Source of the DNA: Diadema setosum
Lineage: Eukaryota > Echinodermata > Echinoidea > Diadematoida > Diadematidae
Length of the DNA: 64,000 nt
Reading direction: 5' to 3'
Assembly (NCBI RefSeq): GCF_964275005.1
Contig: NC_092693.1
Coordinates: forward strand, 29,772,173-29,836,172
This document shows positions 53,990 through 64,000 of the stretch, piece after piece (positions within the stretch are counted from its first letter, which is position 1; the number at the start of each line of letters is the position of its first letter). A program made the translations under genes and the position numbers. A model generated the notes under the pieces. That model made no database searches and was not told the origin of the DNA. It saw only the letters and a program-made list of their open reading frames with translations.

Positions 53990-55190
53990 CAAAGAGGTTC
54001 TATAATGTAATAGAGTAAGCGCTCACCATTCAGTGCGTACAAATGAAAACGGGGCCAATTGAACAGTGGCCCGCGCGCACGAAAGAGGTCGACTACCAGA
54101 AGCCCGAACCCGGAAGTGCCTATAGTAATACACGTAAAGTACAGCTTCGAAGATGGGGTTGGGTTGGAAAAATCATTCTAATTGTAAGGAAAATCAATAT
54201 TTGTCCATATGCCTCCGGATTTTATAAGTGAGATACATTCTCAACACAGTATACGTGTTTCGATGAAAAAAAGACTTGCTCTAATGTGTCAAATATGTGC
54301 CTTAACATGAAGCCAAAATTGCCAAACAGGCATTCATGCATTCATACTAAATCATAAAGATTGCAGAAAGGTACAGTGTATACTCTTTGGTATGGGAGTA
54401 CTGATTTCACATAATATACGTCACTTAGAAACATCAGACGCACATACAACACACACTCCCACACGCATACAGCACACACTCCCACACACACACACACACA
54501 CACACACAACAAACACACATACACACACTCACAACAAACACACACACACGCACACACACGTACACACCAAACCACATTTTTTTTTTCAAATTCCAACACA
54601 CACACACAGTGTGTTTTGTGTGTGTGTGTGTGTGTGTGTAGGAATTTGAAAAAAAAATGTGGTTTGGTGTGTACATGTGTGTGCGTATGTGTGTGAGTGG
54701 GTGTGGGAATGTGTGTTGTATGTATGTGTGAGTGTGTGTTGTATGTGTGTCTGATGTTTCTAAGTGACATACATTCTGTGAAATCAGTACTCCCATACCA
54801 AAGAGCACACACTGTACCTTTCTGCAATCTTTATATGTAGTATGAATGCATCATGCCTGTTTGGCAATTTTGGCTTCATGTTAAGGCACACATTTGACAC
54901 ATTAGAGCAAGTCCTTTTTTCATCAAAACAAGTATACTGTGTTGAGAATATATCTGTCTTATAAAATCCGGAGGCATATGGAGTATGGACAAATATTGAT
55001 TTTCCTCAAAATTAGAATGATTTTTCCAACCCAACCTGATCTTCGAAACTGTACTTTACGTGTATTACTATAGGCACTTCCGGGTTCAGTCTTCTGGTAG
55101 TCGACCTCTTTGCTAATGGCGGCGGGTCGTTCAATTGGCCCCGCTTCTGTATGCGAGCGCGCGCTCTATTACATATATAGAACCTCTTTG
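53990..55190. mobile_element. 1201-bp fold-back hAT-type MITE, 8-bp target duplication
   Basis: GATAATGT occurs at 53982-53989 and 55191-55198. The termini CAAAGAGGTTCTATA and TATAGAACCTCTTTG are perfect inverted copies starting CA and ending TG, as in hAT elements. The two arms of about 600 bp are complementary almost throughout and meet at a CA/TG microsatellite hairpin near 54610. The arms differ mainly in microsatellite length. It is non-coding. Confidence 0.85.
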
Positions 55191-55199
55191 GATAATGTA

Positions 55200-56569
55200 T
55201 ACATAATTTTCTCAAGCGCTCGCTCGCTTCGCTCGCTCGCTCGCAAAGACAGTAATATCAACATAAGGTATGACCCAGACGTTGACAACGTCAAATAGTA
55301 TAGCCCTATAGGCCTACATTGTAAACATGTAAATCCAAAATTTCACCAAAAGTGTGCACCAGATCGCTTAATTTCAGGTCTGAAAATGCAAAATCTTCCT
55401 CGTCTGAGAGGGGGGTATCCCCCTCCCACACCCTCCCCCCATTCGGTCGCTCCGCTCCCTCGCACAGATATTCCAACTCCAAGTCCCTCCCCCACCCACC
55501 ATCATTACAGAACGATGCCTCTGGGATGATTGCTTTATTGACTTAAATCAAGAAAATAGAAAAATACAATACCTACAGGACGATAATACCGGTACGTTAT
55601 TACATACAAAGAAATGGAGATCCACATTACCATTTCATTGAATATATTTGGGCATTATTCAGGGCTATGCTACGTTTTTAAAGGGGGGGGGGGTCAAAAT
55701 CACCTGTCAGTCAAGAAGAAAGAAAATCAAAAGATAAGAGAAACAACAGCAAAAACTCCTCGTTCTTTCAAAGTCTGATTTTCCACCAAAAGTCGGCTGA
55801 CAAGCAAAAGAAAAAAAAAACAAACAAAAACAAAAAGTCTTCATATTTTTGCTGCCACTTCCCTCATACTTTATATTTCATGCAAAACAGTGGTACATTC
55901 GATCCCTGTTATGTGTGTGTGTGTGTGGGGGGGGGGGGGCGCCAAGCTTCCCCCCCCCCCCGCATCCGCTCGTAAAAAAAGAATAAAAAACTTACCAAAA
56001 ATGGTAATTCAAGGGTTACTAAACTGCTTTTGAAATCGACATGAAAGGGGGATCAAGAAATAAGATATTTTTCTAAGATTTCTTGTAACCATAATTAAAG
56101 AGGTATATAACGTGAAACATTGTGCAAAAAGTCCGGAGCCGACAAAATATTGCGATTCAGCATGATTCCTGGTTGGCATTCTGAATATAAGCAGGATGTG
56201 TGCAGTGTACTCAGAACATCCGAACGGCAAAAAGAGTCGCTGTAACGTTGCGCAATTTGATGTAGAATGTACACCTTTGTACCTTACGCTTCGTTTATTA
56301 TATCAAAGCTAGATCATTAATGATTTTGCAGTGTTGCTTTACATACTAGTCTATATCAAAATGCCTTGCATTGCCAATAATAAGACTTGACCTGGGCTAT
56401 TTCCTAACTTTTTCATGTATATAAAACACACACACACACAAACACAAACAATAATATTAGAGGATGTTCTAAAGTGCAGGTTTTGGATATCCTTCCCCCA
56501 TTTGGTCACTTCGACGTCCCCTCGCTGGTCATACCTCCCCAAATCATGAACATAAACCGACACCATTGA
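55200..56569. other. interior of the hAT-like insertion, no gene
   Basis: GCTCGCTCGCTTCGCTCGCT at about 55216 is the array motif found at 56.6-58.0 kb. An inverted copy of the 37.5-38.1 kb repeat core lies at 55335-55400. G/C-runs at 55683-55693, 55926-55939 and 55950-55961. Confidence 0.5.
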
Positions 56570-58030
56570 CTACCCTCTCAATTTCCAAAGCGTAAAAATA
56601 TAGCTACAAAAGGCAGTTTTTGGAGTGCAAAATGTCAAAATTTTCAAGCTCACTCGGTCCGCTCGATCGCATTTAATCGCTATGCCATTCTCCTGATGTT
56701 GCTGCCAGTAATTGCCAGTAGTTGCGCCCGGTGCGCCCCCCTTATTATAAAGTATAGCTACAAACGGCAGTTTTGAGACTGAAAAATGTCAAAATTTTCA
56801 AGCTCACTCGCTCCACTCGCTCACATTTAGTTGTTATGCTATTTTCCTGATGTCACGGCCAGTTATTGACAACAGTTGCGCCCGTTGCATCCCCCCTTAA
56901 TTTCCAAAGCCAAAAAAGTATAGCTACAAACGGCAGTTTTGGGACTGCAAAATATCAAAATTTTCAAGCTCACTCGCATTTAATCGCTATGCCATTCTGC
57001 TGATGTTGGTACCAGTAATTGCCAGCAGTTGCGCCCGGTGCGCCCCCCTCCCCTTAATTTCCAAAGTGAAAAAATACAGCTACACAAACGGCAGTTTTGG
57101 GACTGTAAAATGTCAAAATTTGCAGGCTCACTAGCTGCGCTCGCTCGCATATTATAATCTTTATGTTATTCTCCTAATGTTGCTGCCAGTAATTGCCAGC
57201 AGTTGCACCCGGTGCCCCCCCCCCCCTTAATTTCCAAAGCGAAAAAATATAGCTACAACCGGCAGTTTTGGGACTGCATGTAAAATGTCAAAATTTTCAA
57301 GATCGCTCGCTTCGCTCGCTCGCATAATAATCGTTATGTCATTCTCCTGATGTCGCTGGCAGTAATTGCCAGCAGTTGCGTCCGGAGCGCCCCCTAATTT
57401 CCAGAGCGAAAAAATATAGCTACACAAACGGCAGTTTTGGGACAGTAAAATGTCAAAATTTTCATGCTCGCTCGCTTCGCTCGCTCGCATTAATCGTGAT
57501 GCCATTCTCCCGATGTTGCTGCCAGTAATTACCAGCAGTTGCGCCCGTTGCGCCCCCTTAATTTCCAAAGCGAAAAAATATAGCTACAACCGGCAGTTTT
57601 GGGACTGTAAAATGTTAAAATTTTCAAGCTCGCTCGCTTCGCTCGCTCGCATATAATCGTTACGTCATTCTCCTGATGTCGCTGCCATTAATTGCCAGCA
57701 GTTGCGCCCGGTGCGCCCCCTTAATTTCCAAAGCGACAAAAATATCGCTACAACCGGCAGTTTGGAGACTGTAAAATGTCAAAATTTTCAAGATCGCTCG
57801 CTTCGCTCGCTCGCATATACTCGTTACGTCATTCTCCTGATGTCGTTGCCAGTAATTGCCAGCAGTTGCGTCCGGTGCGCCCACTTAATTTCCAAAGCGA
57901 AAAAATATAGCTACAAACGGCAGTTTGGGGACTGTAAAATGTCAAAATTTTCAACCTCGCTCGCTCCGCTCGCTCGCATTCATTTCAATTGTTATGTAAT
58001 TCTCCTGATGTTGCTGCCAGTAATTTGACG
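56570..58030 (+). repeat. nine-copy tandem array, unit about 163 bp
   Basis: GTCAAAATTTTCAAGCTCGC and close variants recur near 56633, 56788, 56955, 57110, 57287, 57452, 57614, 57777 and 57940. Every unit contains AGCTACAAACGGCAGTTTTG, a palindromic run of the CTCGCTCGCTTCGCTCGCTC type (best in units 6-8), CATTCTCCTGATGTTGCTGC and GCCAGCAGTTGCGCCCGGTG. Frames across it are artefacts. Confidence 0.85.
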
Positions 58031-59919
58031 TTTCACACCGTCATTCCATAATCCATAAGGAAAAAAAAAAATGACTGCGCAGTGGAATGTATCATATTCC
58101 GTTATGTATTGCAGTCCCCATTACAGTTTCCAGACTGACAGCACACGCACATACGCGCACACACACATACACACGCACGCACGCACAAGCATGCATACAC
58201 ACCCTCAAAATTACTTTTCCACGAGGTGCCCCTCCCCCTGTCTTGACCAACCCGCCACGGTACGTCACTGGCTGCACCCGTCCGGTTATGGGCTTGTAAT
58301 CGTGGTGATGGTGACCATCGCCGATCACCCCCCCCCCCCACACACACACACACACTCCTCAGCACGGATTTACGCCGTTGACACACACACACTTGCAGAG
58401 ACTCCAACCCAAAGCACCTTCTGATCTGGAGATTCTCCCGCCTGAAACCCCTAGCAAACGGGAGACTCCAACTTGATGTGTGCGAAGCGCGAAGTTCCTA
58501 GGGTTCTAGATGCTCTCTTGTGCTATCTAAGGCTTATTTTTTCAACATACGATAGAAATAAGTAAGAAATCCCTTCCAACGGGAGACAAAGAGCCAGGGC
58601 GGGAGAAAACGGGAGAACGGGAGATTTTGCAAAAATGGGTTTTCGGCGGGAGATCTCCCGTCGAAAACGGGAGAGTTGGAGTCTCTGCACTTGTTCAACG
58701 TCCGTTGGCAAAAGCATACGGATTTGGGAGCCCACAGACACGACGTAGTGTAGGCTACTGCATGAGAAACTTCTGCTGCGTCCGGGCTGTGTTTGGGCCA
58801 CGGATTCACTCCCCGTATGGATGATGCGCGTGCTCTCTACAGCCATCGAGCGCACAACGAATTGACACCGTGCGTCTTTTACGAAAAAATATAAAAGACG
58901 CCCGGTGTCGGGGGGGGGGGGCACATTATGCCCCCTACCAGATTTTCATTTGCCACTCCTTCGCCCTTTATCCGATTTCAACCAAATTTGGTGACTTTTC
59001 CTAAAATCTTATTGCGAACATTTTGATATATAATTCAGCTATATTTGATGTTGCTGGTTGCCATGGCAACCATAAACTGACAACCATGTCAGTCAGATTT
59101 TGCATCTTTTTTCTGTTCCCATTTTATTTAAGAGCATTACAGTGGATGAAATGGGTGTTTCTTGGCTGAAATTTGTTGAGCGAGTAAAATTTGAAGTAAT
59201 TATGGTCCTGGAAAGTTTTTCTTATTATTTCCTGTGTTTTTATGTGACAAAGGCATAAAACAATAGATATAATAGAGATAATTGAAAACAATAATACTTT
59301 CTAAAGATTGCCCTTCTATTTTGTGATATTTTGATTCCCTCACGCAAGCTATGCCTCTAACATCATTAGTTCTTCATATTTTCAATTTGTAATCTTGAAA
59401 TTCCACTATTATGCAAATATGAAATGTCATAACTGTACATGTACCCATCCCAAACATTTCATCTCAGGTCTCATAATGTATTATTATGTTGACACGAATA
59501 GCGCCCCCATGTGGTGACCTTGAGAAATTTCAACCATAACAAATAATAAGATTCCACTTGTTTATCACTTGTGACAAATATGAAAATGATTGGTCTATGA
59601 TAAGACATATGTAATGGGGATAAAGAAATTATGCAGAAAAATCATATTTTTTAGCACATTTCCTATGTATTTCTTTATATTTTGGAAACTAGCGCCCTCC
59701 ATGGGTGACCTTGAGAAAATTCAAATGTACAGTCGTGTAGAGTATGAGTTACCCTACCCATGTGCCAAATATGACATCGATACATCAAATAATAAAAAAA
59801 AAGTTATAAAGGAGGGGGCACAATGTGCCCCCCCCCCCCCCGGGCCTGCGAGGGGTCAAAATAGCTTGGGCTTAATAGGGTTAAACACCCCCCTCTAAAA
59901 AATCCTGGCTACGCCTATG
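58031..59919. other. right interior of the hAT-like insertion
   Basis: CA-rich simple repeats (58140-58200, 58340-58395), GGGAGATCTCCCG-type hairpins at 58560-58690, and a block bounded by GGGGGGCACATTATGCCCCC (58912) and GGGGGCACAATGTGCCCCCC (59814). No gene. Confidence 0.45.
59057..59070. promoter_or_regulatory. perfect X-box-like palindrome GTTGCCATGGCAAC
   Basis: A 14-bp perfect palindrome identical to the ideal RFX binding site. It lies inside mobile DNA, so it is probably a repeat component and not a host regulatory site. Confidence 0.4.
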
Positions 59920-59927
59920 ATCATGGT

Positions 59928-61089
59928 GGTTTAATTAAAAAAAAAAGAAGAACCTATGTTAGGTATGTATTACACCATTAGTGCACGTAGTGGACAGTGT
60001 TATTGGACGATTTTGTTTGGTCAATACCAGATTGACAGTCCCGGTATACAGTTTTCAAGTGTTCTGTGTTTGTTTAGTTTGTTTGTTTGTTTGTTTGTTT
60101 GTTTCTGGGCAGGCCATTAACATTAGGGACTTGACTTCAGGGTTTTTTTTTTCAAATTCAGCTTCAAAGAATGATAAAAGGATGAATAAACATAAGTTGT
60201 TCAATATCATTGACAAATGCACATAAGGGTTGCACGACGATGCAGTACTGCTTTAAGCCTTAACTGTCGATCATTACCAAAGAAGATCTTTGAGGATTGC
60301 ATCCAAGTTCGAATGAACCTGAATTGTGCCGTCACAGGGGCCCGTTTCAAGCGAAAGATGTGATTGATCCTCAGATCAATGCGATGACAACTGTGACACA
60401 CATCAAATCGATTATGAATTTTGATTAAAGATAATGTTCCCGTTTCATGAAGAGACTTCAAATTGATTTCCACTCATGATATTGATCGCGCTTTGACTTC
60501 AATCGGTCATTGTTGGACCTGCACTGTCAGCTCAAAAAAACACGACACTACCGTAACTACAAAACAAAACAAACAGGAAATGGGAAATGAGAGTTGTGTA
60601 GTTTTACCGAAGCTGACCGAGCTGGCTGGCTGGTGGCGGCGCTTTTTTTTTTTCGGGGGGGGGGGGGGGAGGGGGTAACCCAGTGTGCCCATCAGAATTT
60701 TTTTTTTCTTTTTTTATCCCATGACTTTTCGTTCTCGCAGGACAGGAAAAGTCTAAATTCTCTTTTAATTATGCATAGCTATGAGAGGCGGCACACCTAA
60801 TTGACTGGGTCACTCAATCTTATATAAACGTCATTTGCATGTACAATGTAAATAAGCTGCGAGAAGAAATATTATTTTATTCAAAATAAGCTCTTCTCTG
60901 GATTTCCAATTTGAGCGATCAATGTGTCCTGATTAGTGTCTTGATTACTGTAGGTCAGACATTGAAAATTCACATTGTTTGATGTTCAAGTGGATGTATT
61001 TTTCTGCTATTTATAAGGAAAGTAAGTTTTTGAATATCCGTTATGACAAAGTACAGCATATGGGCCGCCAAAAGGGCCAATGTTAATAG
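59928..61089. other. intron sequence, no exon seen
   Basis: TTTG repeats at 60066-60100. GGGGCCCGTTTCAAGCGAAA (60338) and GTTCCCGTTTCATGAAGAGA (60436) look like fragments of a fold-back MITE. A G-run lies at 60655-60670 and a T-rich patch at 60700. Confidence 0.45.
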
Positions 61090-61730
61090 TAGAAATGTAA
61101 ACAAACAATGATAGAAATAAAGAAAGAATCAGAAATAAGTAACCATATATTGCTCATATAAATAAAATATAAAAAACGAATGATATTACAAAAATAGAAG
61201 AAAAAACCCTCAGAAATAACACAAAAATATAGAAAATCTCAGAATCAAAGATAACTGCAAAACTAAGAAACACACAAAGAAAGAGCATTTCAGAAACAGA
61301 TGTAGCTGTAGAAATAAGGACAAACCAAAAATAAAGACAATTGCAGAAATAAATGTTCACCCAGAATTATTATAGAAAGTGTTGTAAATAATAGACCACC
61401 ACAGAAATAAAGACAACTTCAGAAATATAGACCCCCACAAAATCGAACCAGACGACTAAATCATATCTAGCTGTAGAAATAAGGACAACCCCAAAAATAA
61501 AGACAATCGTAGGAATATAGGTTCACTCAGAATAATACAGAAAGTGTTGAAAATATATAGACTACCTCAGAAATAAAGACAACTTCAGAAATATAGACAA
61601 CCACAAAATTAAACGAAACGACTGAATTATAGTCTATCACAAATACAGCTCGCCAAAAATATAGAACCCGGAAATACAGAAGAGTCCGGAAATAGAGAAG
61701 AGCATTCAGAAAAATATGAAACACGTCAAA
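61090..61730. repeat. tandem array of CAGAAATAAAGACAAC-type units
   Basis: Units of about 17-20 bp (CAGAAATAAAGACAACTTCA, GTAGAAATAAGGACAACCCC) are organised into a higher-order repeat of about 180 bp, seen at about 61300-61480 and again at 61475-61660 (AGAAAGTGTTGNAAATA as marker). Minus-strand Phe/Tyr-rich frames are artefacts. Confidence 0.75.
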
Positions 61731-61940
61731 CGGACTGACAATGAGAAGGCAAGAGTGGGCGTAATAGGCCTACTTCTTATTTTTGCTTTAGTGCACCTGC
61801 GCTCGTTCTGGGCGCGGGAAACGCAACATCGTTCTCGTGCGTGGAGCCGGAGTCGCGTCGTTCGTCTGCATTGACTGAACCATTTTGCACATATGCCGAC
61901 AATTTACAATGCTACGTGTAAATGGTGGTATTGCACTCAC
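61731..61940. other. intron just downstream of the CUB exon
   Basis: No further exon recognised; GC-richer patch GGCGCGGGAAACGC near 61812. Confidence 0.4.
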
Positions 61941-62324
61941 CAATAGCTGACCAGGTAATGTTGAAGCCTGCGCCTTCGATGTTTTTGTCAGTGGCAAAAT
62001 ACATCCAGGCAGAGTCGGTGCCACTCAACGTGAAGGACGCCGGTATTTCAGTGCCAACAAGGTAGAAGATATCGTCGTCTGGTTGGCTTCCACTGTCTAT
62101 GTTTGAAATATCACCATACGAAAGGCCCGGCCCAACGTAGAGGTAGTCCTCGTCTGTTTCAACCCAAAACTCTCCACTGAATTCAAAAGAAAACCCAGTC
62201 GCTTCGGGGACAAACAGGAGGTAAAGCCTAGAGTCATAAGGAAAGTAATTTGCTGGGTGGTTCGGCGATGTAAAAAAGCCAGAAGAACAATCAGTTCCGT
62301 AGCACGTCTCTATTGCTTCACTAT
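61941..62324 (-). CDS. CUB-domain exon
   Basis: 384-bp minus-strand exon (128 codons), acceptor GTTTTTGTTGGATTGCAG, donor ATTG/GTGAGT, phase 1-1. It encodes SEAIETCYGTDCSSGFFTSP, NHPANYFPYDSRLYLLFVPE, ATGFSFEFSGEFWVETDEDY LYVGPGLSYGDISNID, and after PASFTLSGTDSAWMYFATDK the segment NIEGAGFNITWSAI. CUB hallmarks are present: a Cys pair near the start, FxSPNHPxNY, the E/D-D-Y-LYVGPG segment and a closing FATDKxxEGxGFxxxW. CUB domains are extracellular binding modules. All HYR exons downstream on this strand share phase 1 boundaries, so CUB-HYR splicing is possible, but linkage across the 11-kb intron is not shown. Confidence 0.85.
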
Positions 62325-63191
62325 CTGCAATCCAACAAAAACAAAGGTTATAGTGAGTAATACCGTCAAGAATTCAACTCGCGTCAACATGATCTCCACT
62401 TCCCCAACCCCACCCCCCCCCCAAAAAAAAAGAGAAAGAAAGAAAGACGAAGAAATGAATAAAAATAAACAACTCTTAACAAACTGGAGCGTATTTTATA
62501 AAAAGACGTCATGTCAGTCAGTGCAAGTCTTTACAAAATTCTTGCATCAGTGAGGATATAAAACAACAATATTCGCAGTTATGTTATCCGTTTCATGCAT
62601 TACTGCTGAATAATTAGGTAGGGAAAGATTTTGGCCATGGGGTCAGGTGAAAATGTTGGAATATTACAATTTTTTCCCGTATCTTGAAAATAGCTCAAAG
62701 AATTGTCACAAAAAGGGATGCTACCAGTTAGTGATTACTAAGCCATGGGATCATTACAGGGTCATTGGGTCAAAGGGCAAAGGTCATAGGTCAAGTGAAA
62801 ATGCTCAATTTCCTGAAGAGATATAAATTTAAGCTAGGTCAAGGAAAGTAAACACTCAACACATTTGTGACAAACAAATTATTGCATTTTTTTTTTTTTT
62901 GCCAATTATGTGAAACTGTCTTTCCACATTGTCCAAATGGGGGCCTACTTTAAACATATCGGGAGAACCATGTAATAATGACGGGGTGGCATACAAGTCG
63001 CCTTTAGCGATTTCACGTTATGGTTTATGTTCATTCTTTTCCCCTCATTTTCCCGTTTTGTTTTGGTTTGGTTTTGCACAAACAAGCGATGGTACTCGAG
63101 CTGGTCCATTCTATTTACATAAATGTCAGACCAACAGCACTGTTTTATTTCAGTAGCGCCCTCGTCACCAGGTTTTGTACACAAATTCAGC
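62325..63191. other. intron or upstream sequence of the CUB exon
   Basis: No exon recognised. C-run then A-run at 62407-62430, T-run at about 62886-62900, and GGTCATTGGGTCAAAGGGCA AAGGTCA-type phrases at 62758-62790. Confidence 0.4.
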
Positions 63192-63790
63192 AAAATTAAA
63201 GGCCCTGTCACACCTTTCCAGGCAAGCCTTGCGTGCGACTTGCGAAGAACAATTTTTGCTACCTGGAGGTCCCCGCAGATTACTCGCATATAACACATGT
63301 TGTTGTTGTTAAAGGCCGTGTCACACCAGCCTTGCGTGCGACTTCCGAATAACATTTTTGCTATCCGGAGGTCCCCGCAGATGACCCGCACATGACAGTA
63401 CCTAGCATGTATCTCAAAAGTAGTTACCCGGAGGTGCGCACGCTGGCTCTATTTACCCGCTGCCAAAAAAGGCCCTGTCACACCAGCTAAGCGGGCTTAT
63501 TGCGTATGGGGATTTTTCAGCACGCAGAATAATTTCTGCGGCCGGACAAGGTTTAGGGCGAGTTTGGCGTGGGTATTACATGATAAACGCGTGATACCTA
63601 AGTCCTTCTTGCGTGTATTCCGTTGAACTGCGTGTTAGGCGCGTGGGTGTCACGTGATAGCTTCGTGATAGCTTCGTTTATGTCAGTTACGGGCGACATA
63701 CGGGCTCTGCGAAGTACCTGCGCCACAACTGCGTGTTATCTGCGTACTAGTCGCCTGCGAGGTGAGTGCTAGCCTGAACAATAGGCTGGT
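63192..63790 (+). mobile_element. terminal region(s) of the GGCCCTGTCACACC family
   Basis: Three starts in the same orientation: AAAGGCCCTGTCACACCTTT (63198), AAAGGCCGTGTCACACC (63312) and AAAGGCCCTGTCACACCAGC (63467). They continue CCTTGCGTGCGACTT or TAAGCGGGCTTATTGCGTAT as in the MITEs at 46.9-48.1 kb. The last copy continues further than any MITE in the window (to about 63790), so it may be the left end of a longer element that runs off the edge. Confidence 0.5.
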
Positions 63791-63841
63791 TCGAGTGGAT
63801 GGGCAAACAATAATTTGTCAACTAGCTTTCAAAAAGTGAAG

Positions 63842-64000
63842 ATGCCCCGTAGACGGAAAGTGCACAAGGGCAGAGAACGTCCAGTGGATGGACAGCCACA
63901 AAGCCCGGAAGATTAACAGCAAATGCATCAAATTGCTGCTGAAGTCCATTCGGCGGATGAAGTCCTGTCCGAAAGGGACCAGGTAGTCCTCGACGCCACA
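63842..64000 (+). other. short open frames after the repeat, unrecognised
   Basis: An ATG at 63842 opens MPRRRKVHKGRERPVDGQPQ SPED and then stops. A second ATG at 63931 in another frame reads MHQIAAEVHSADEVLSERDQ and stays open to the window edge. These could be the start of a gene of the neighbouring element or of a host gene, but neither is recognisable from so little. Confidence 0.2.

Larger units (their letters stand above)
52019..59919. mobile_element. 7.9-kb hAT-like insertion, 8-bp target duplication ATCATGGT
   Basis: ATCATGGT lies at 52011-52018 and 59920-59927. The left end CAAGGGCGTAGCGAGGGGGG and the inverted right end CATAGGCGTAGCCAGGATTT are terminal inverted repeats of the CA..GCGTAGC..AGG type common among hAT elements. 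Subterminal CAAACACCCC motifs occur at both ends. The uninterrupted site survives in paralogous segment S at 48351-48370, so insertion and duplication are directly visible. No transposase frame is seen. The interior is a patchwork: a Harbinger-like MITE, a fold-back hAT MITE, a 163-bp array and poly-G runs. It is therefore non-autonomous or a heavily invaded relic. Confidence 0.8.

Noticed and set aside
54342-54827. 161-residue minus-strand frame with CVCVCV and HTHTHT
   Set aside because: CA/TG microsatellite in the arms of the fold-back element.
58523-58924. 133-codon minus-strand frame near the right end of the hAT-like insertion
   Set aside because: No transposase motif and no ATG context; it overlaps GGGAGATCTCCCG hairpins.

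Overview
The window is nuclear DNA of a multicellular animal: AT-rich, intron-rich and dominated by small DNA transposons. It is most likely from a deuterostome marine invertebrate, and I favour an echinoderm such as a sea urchin. That guess rests on two things. There are secreted/extracellular HYR (hyalin repeat) and CUB exons, all with phase 1 introns, and there is a CR1-type LINE that starts with a 2A-like peptide; elements of that kind are known from sea urchins. The species call is inference. I saw no bacterial operon, tRNA, rRNA, CRISPR array, LTR retroelement or viral gene.

Host coding content is sparse. (1) A small plus-strand gene at about 28.3-32.6 kb has a TATA box, a signal-peptide exon, one HYR exon and a tiny last exon. 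Together they predict a secreted single-HYR protein of 104 residues. (2) On the minus strand, a CUB exon (61.9-62.3 kb) lies upstream of four near-identical HYR exons repeated in tandem every 660-676 bp (48.7-50.9 kb), plus a fifth, truncated HYR exon (51.8 kb). Further downstream are three decayed HYR exons (39.9-41.9 kb). All intact exons are phase 1-1, so they could splice in any number. (3) Weak minus-strand candidates near the left end are a membrane-spanning terminal exon (1.4-1.7 kb) and a possible CUB remnant (2.2-2.4 kb).

Mobile DNA explains most of the rest. A nearly whole CR1-type LINE (3.2-7.0 kb, minus strand) encodes leader, 2A-like motif, PHD finger, endonuclease and reverse transcriptase, split by a single frameshift. 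At 7.7-9.8 kb a TA-flanked MITE was split by a 1.7-kb element with an 8-bp target duplication; that element is full of CACGAGACCGAC repeats, and the family recurs at 14.0 and 34.4 kb. At 10.0-13.8 kb there is a nest of elements about five deep, centred on a GC-rich palindrome whose arms are themselves palindromes. At 14.5-20.7 kb a Mutator-like element (9-bp duplication) sits inside a smaller MITE. At 52.0-59.9 kb a 7.9-kb hAT-like insertion (8-bp duplication) lies in the intron between the CUB and HYR exons, and carries a 1.2-kb fold-back hAT MITE, a Harbinger-like MITE and a nine-copy 163-bp array.

Other repeats include a three-copy segmental duplication just upstream of the small HYR gene (20.9-28.1 kb), tandem units carrying RFX X-box-like palindromes (42.0-42.5 kb), several other diverged arrays, and many long G or C runs. 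Boundaries and target duplications were read by eye. Homology calls to families come from motif recognition, not from a database search.
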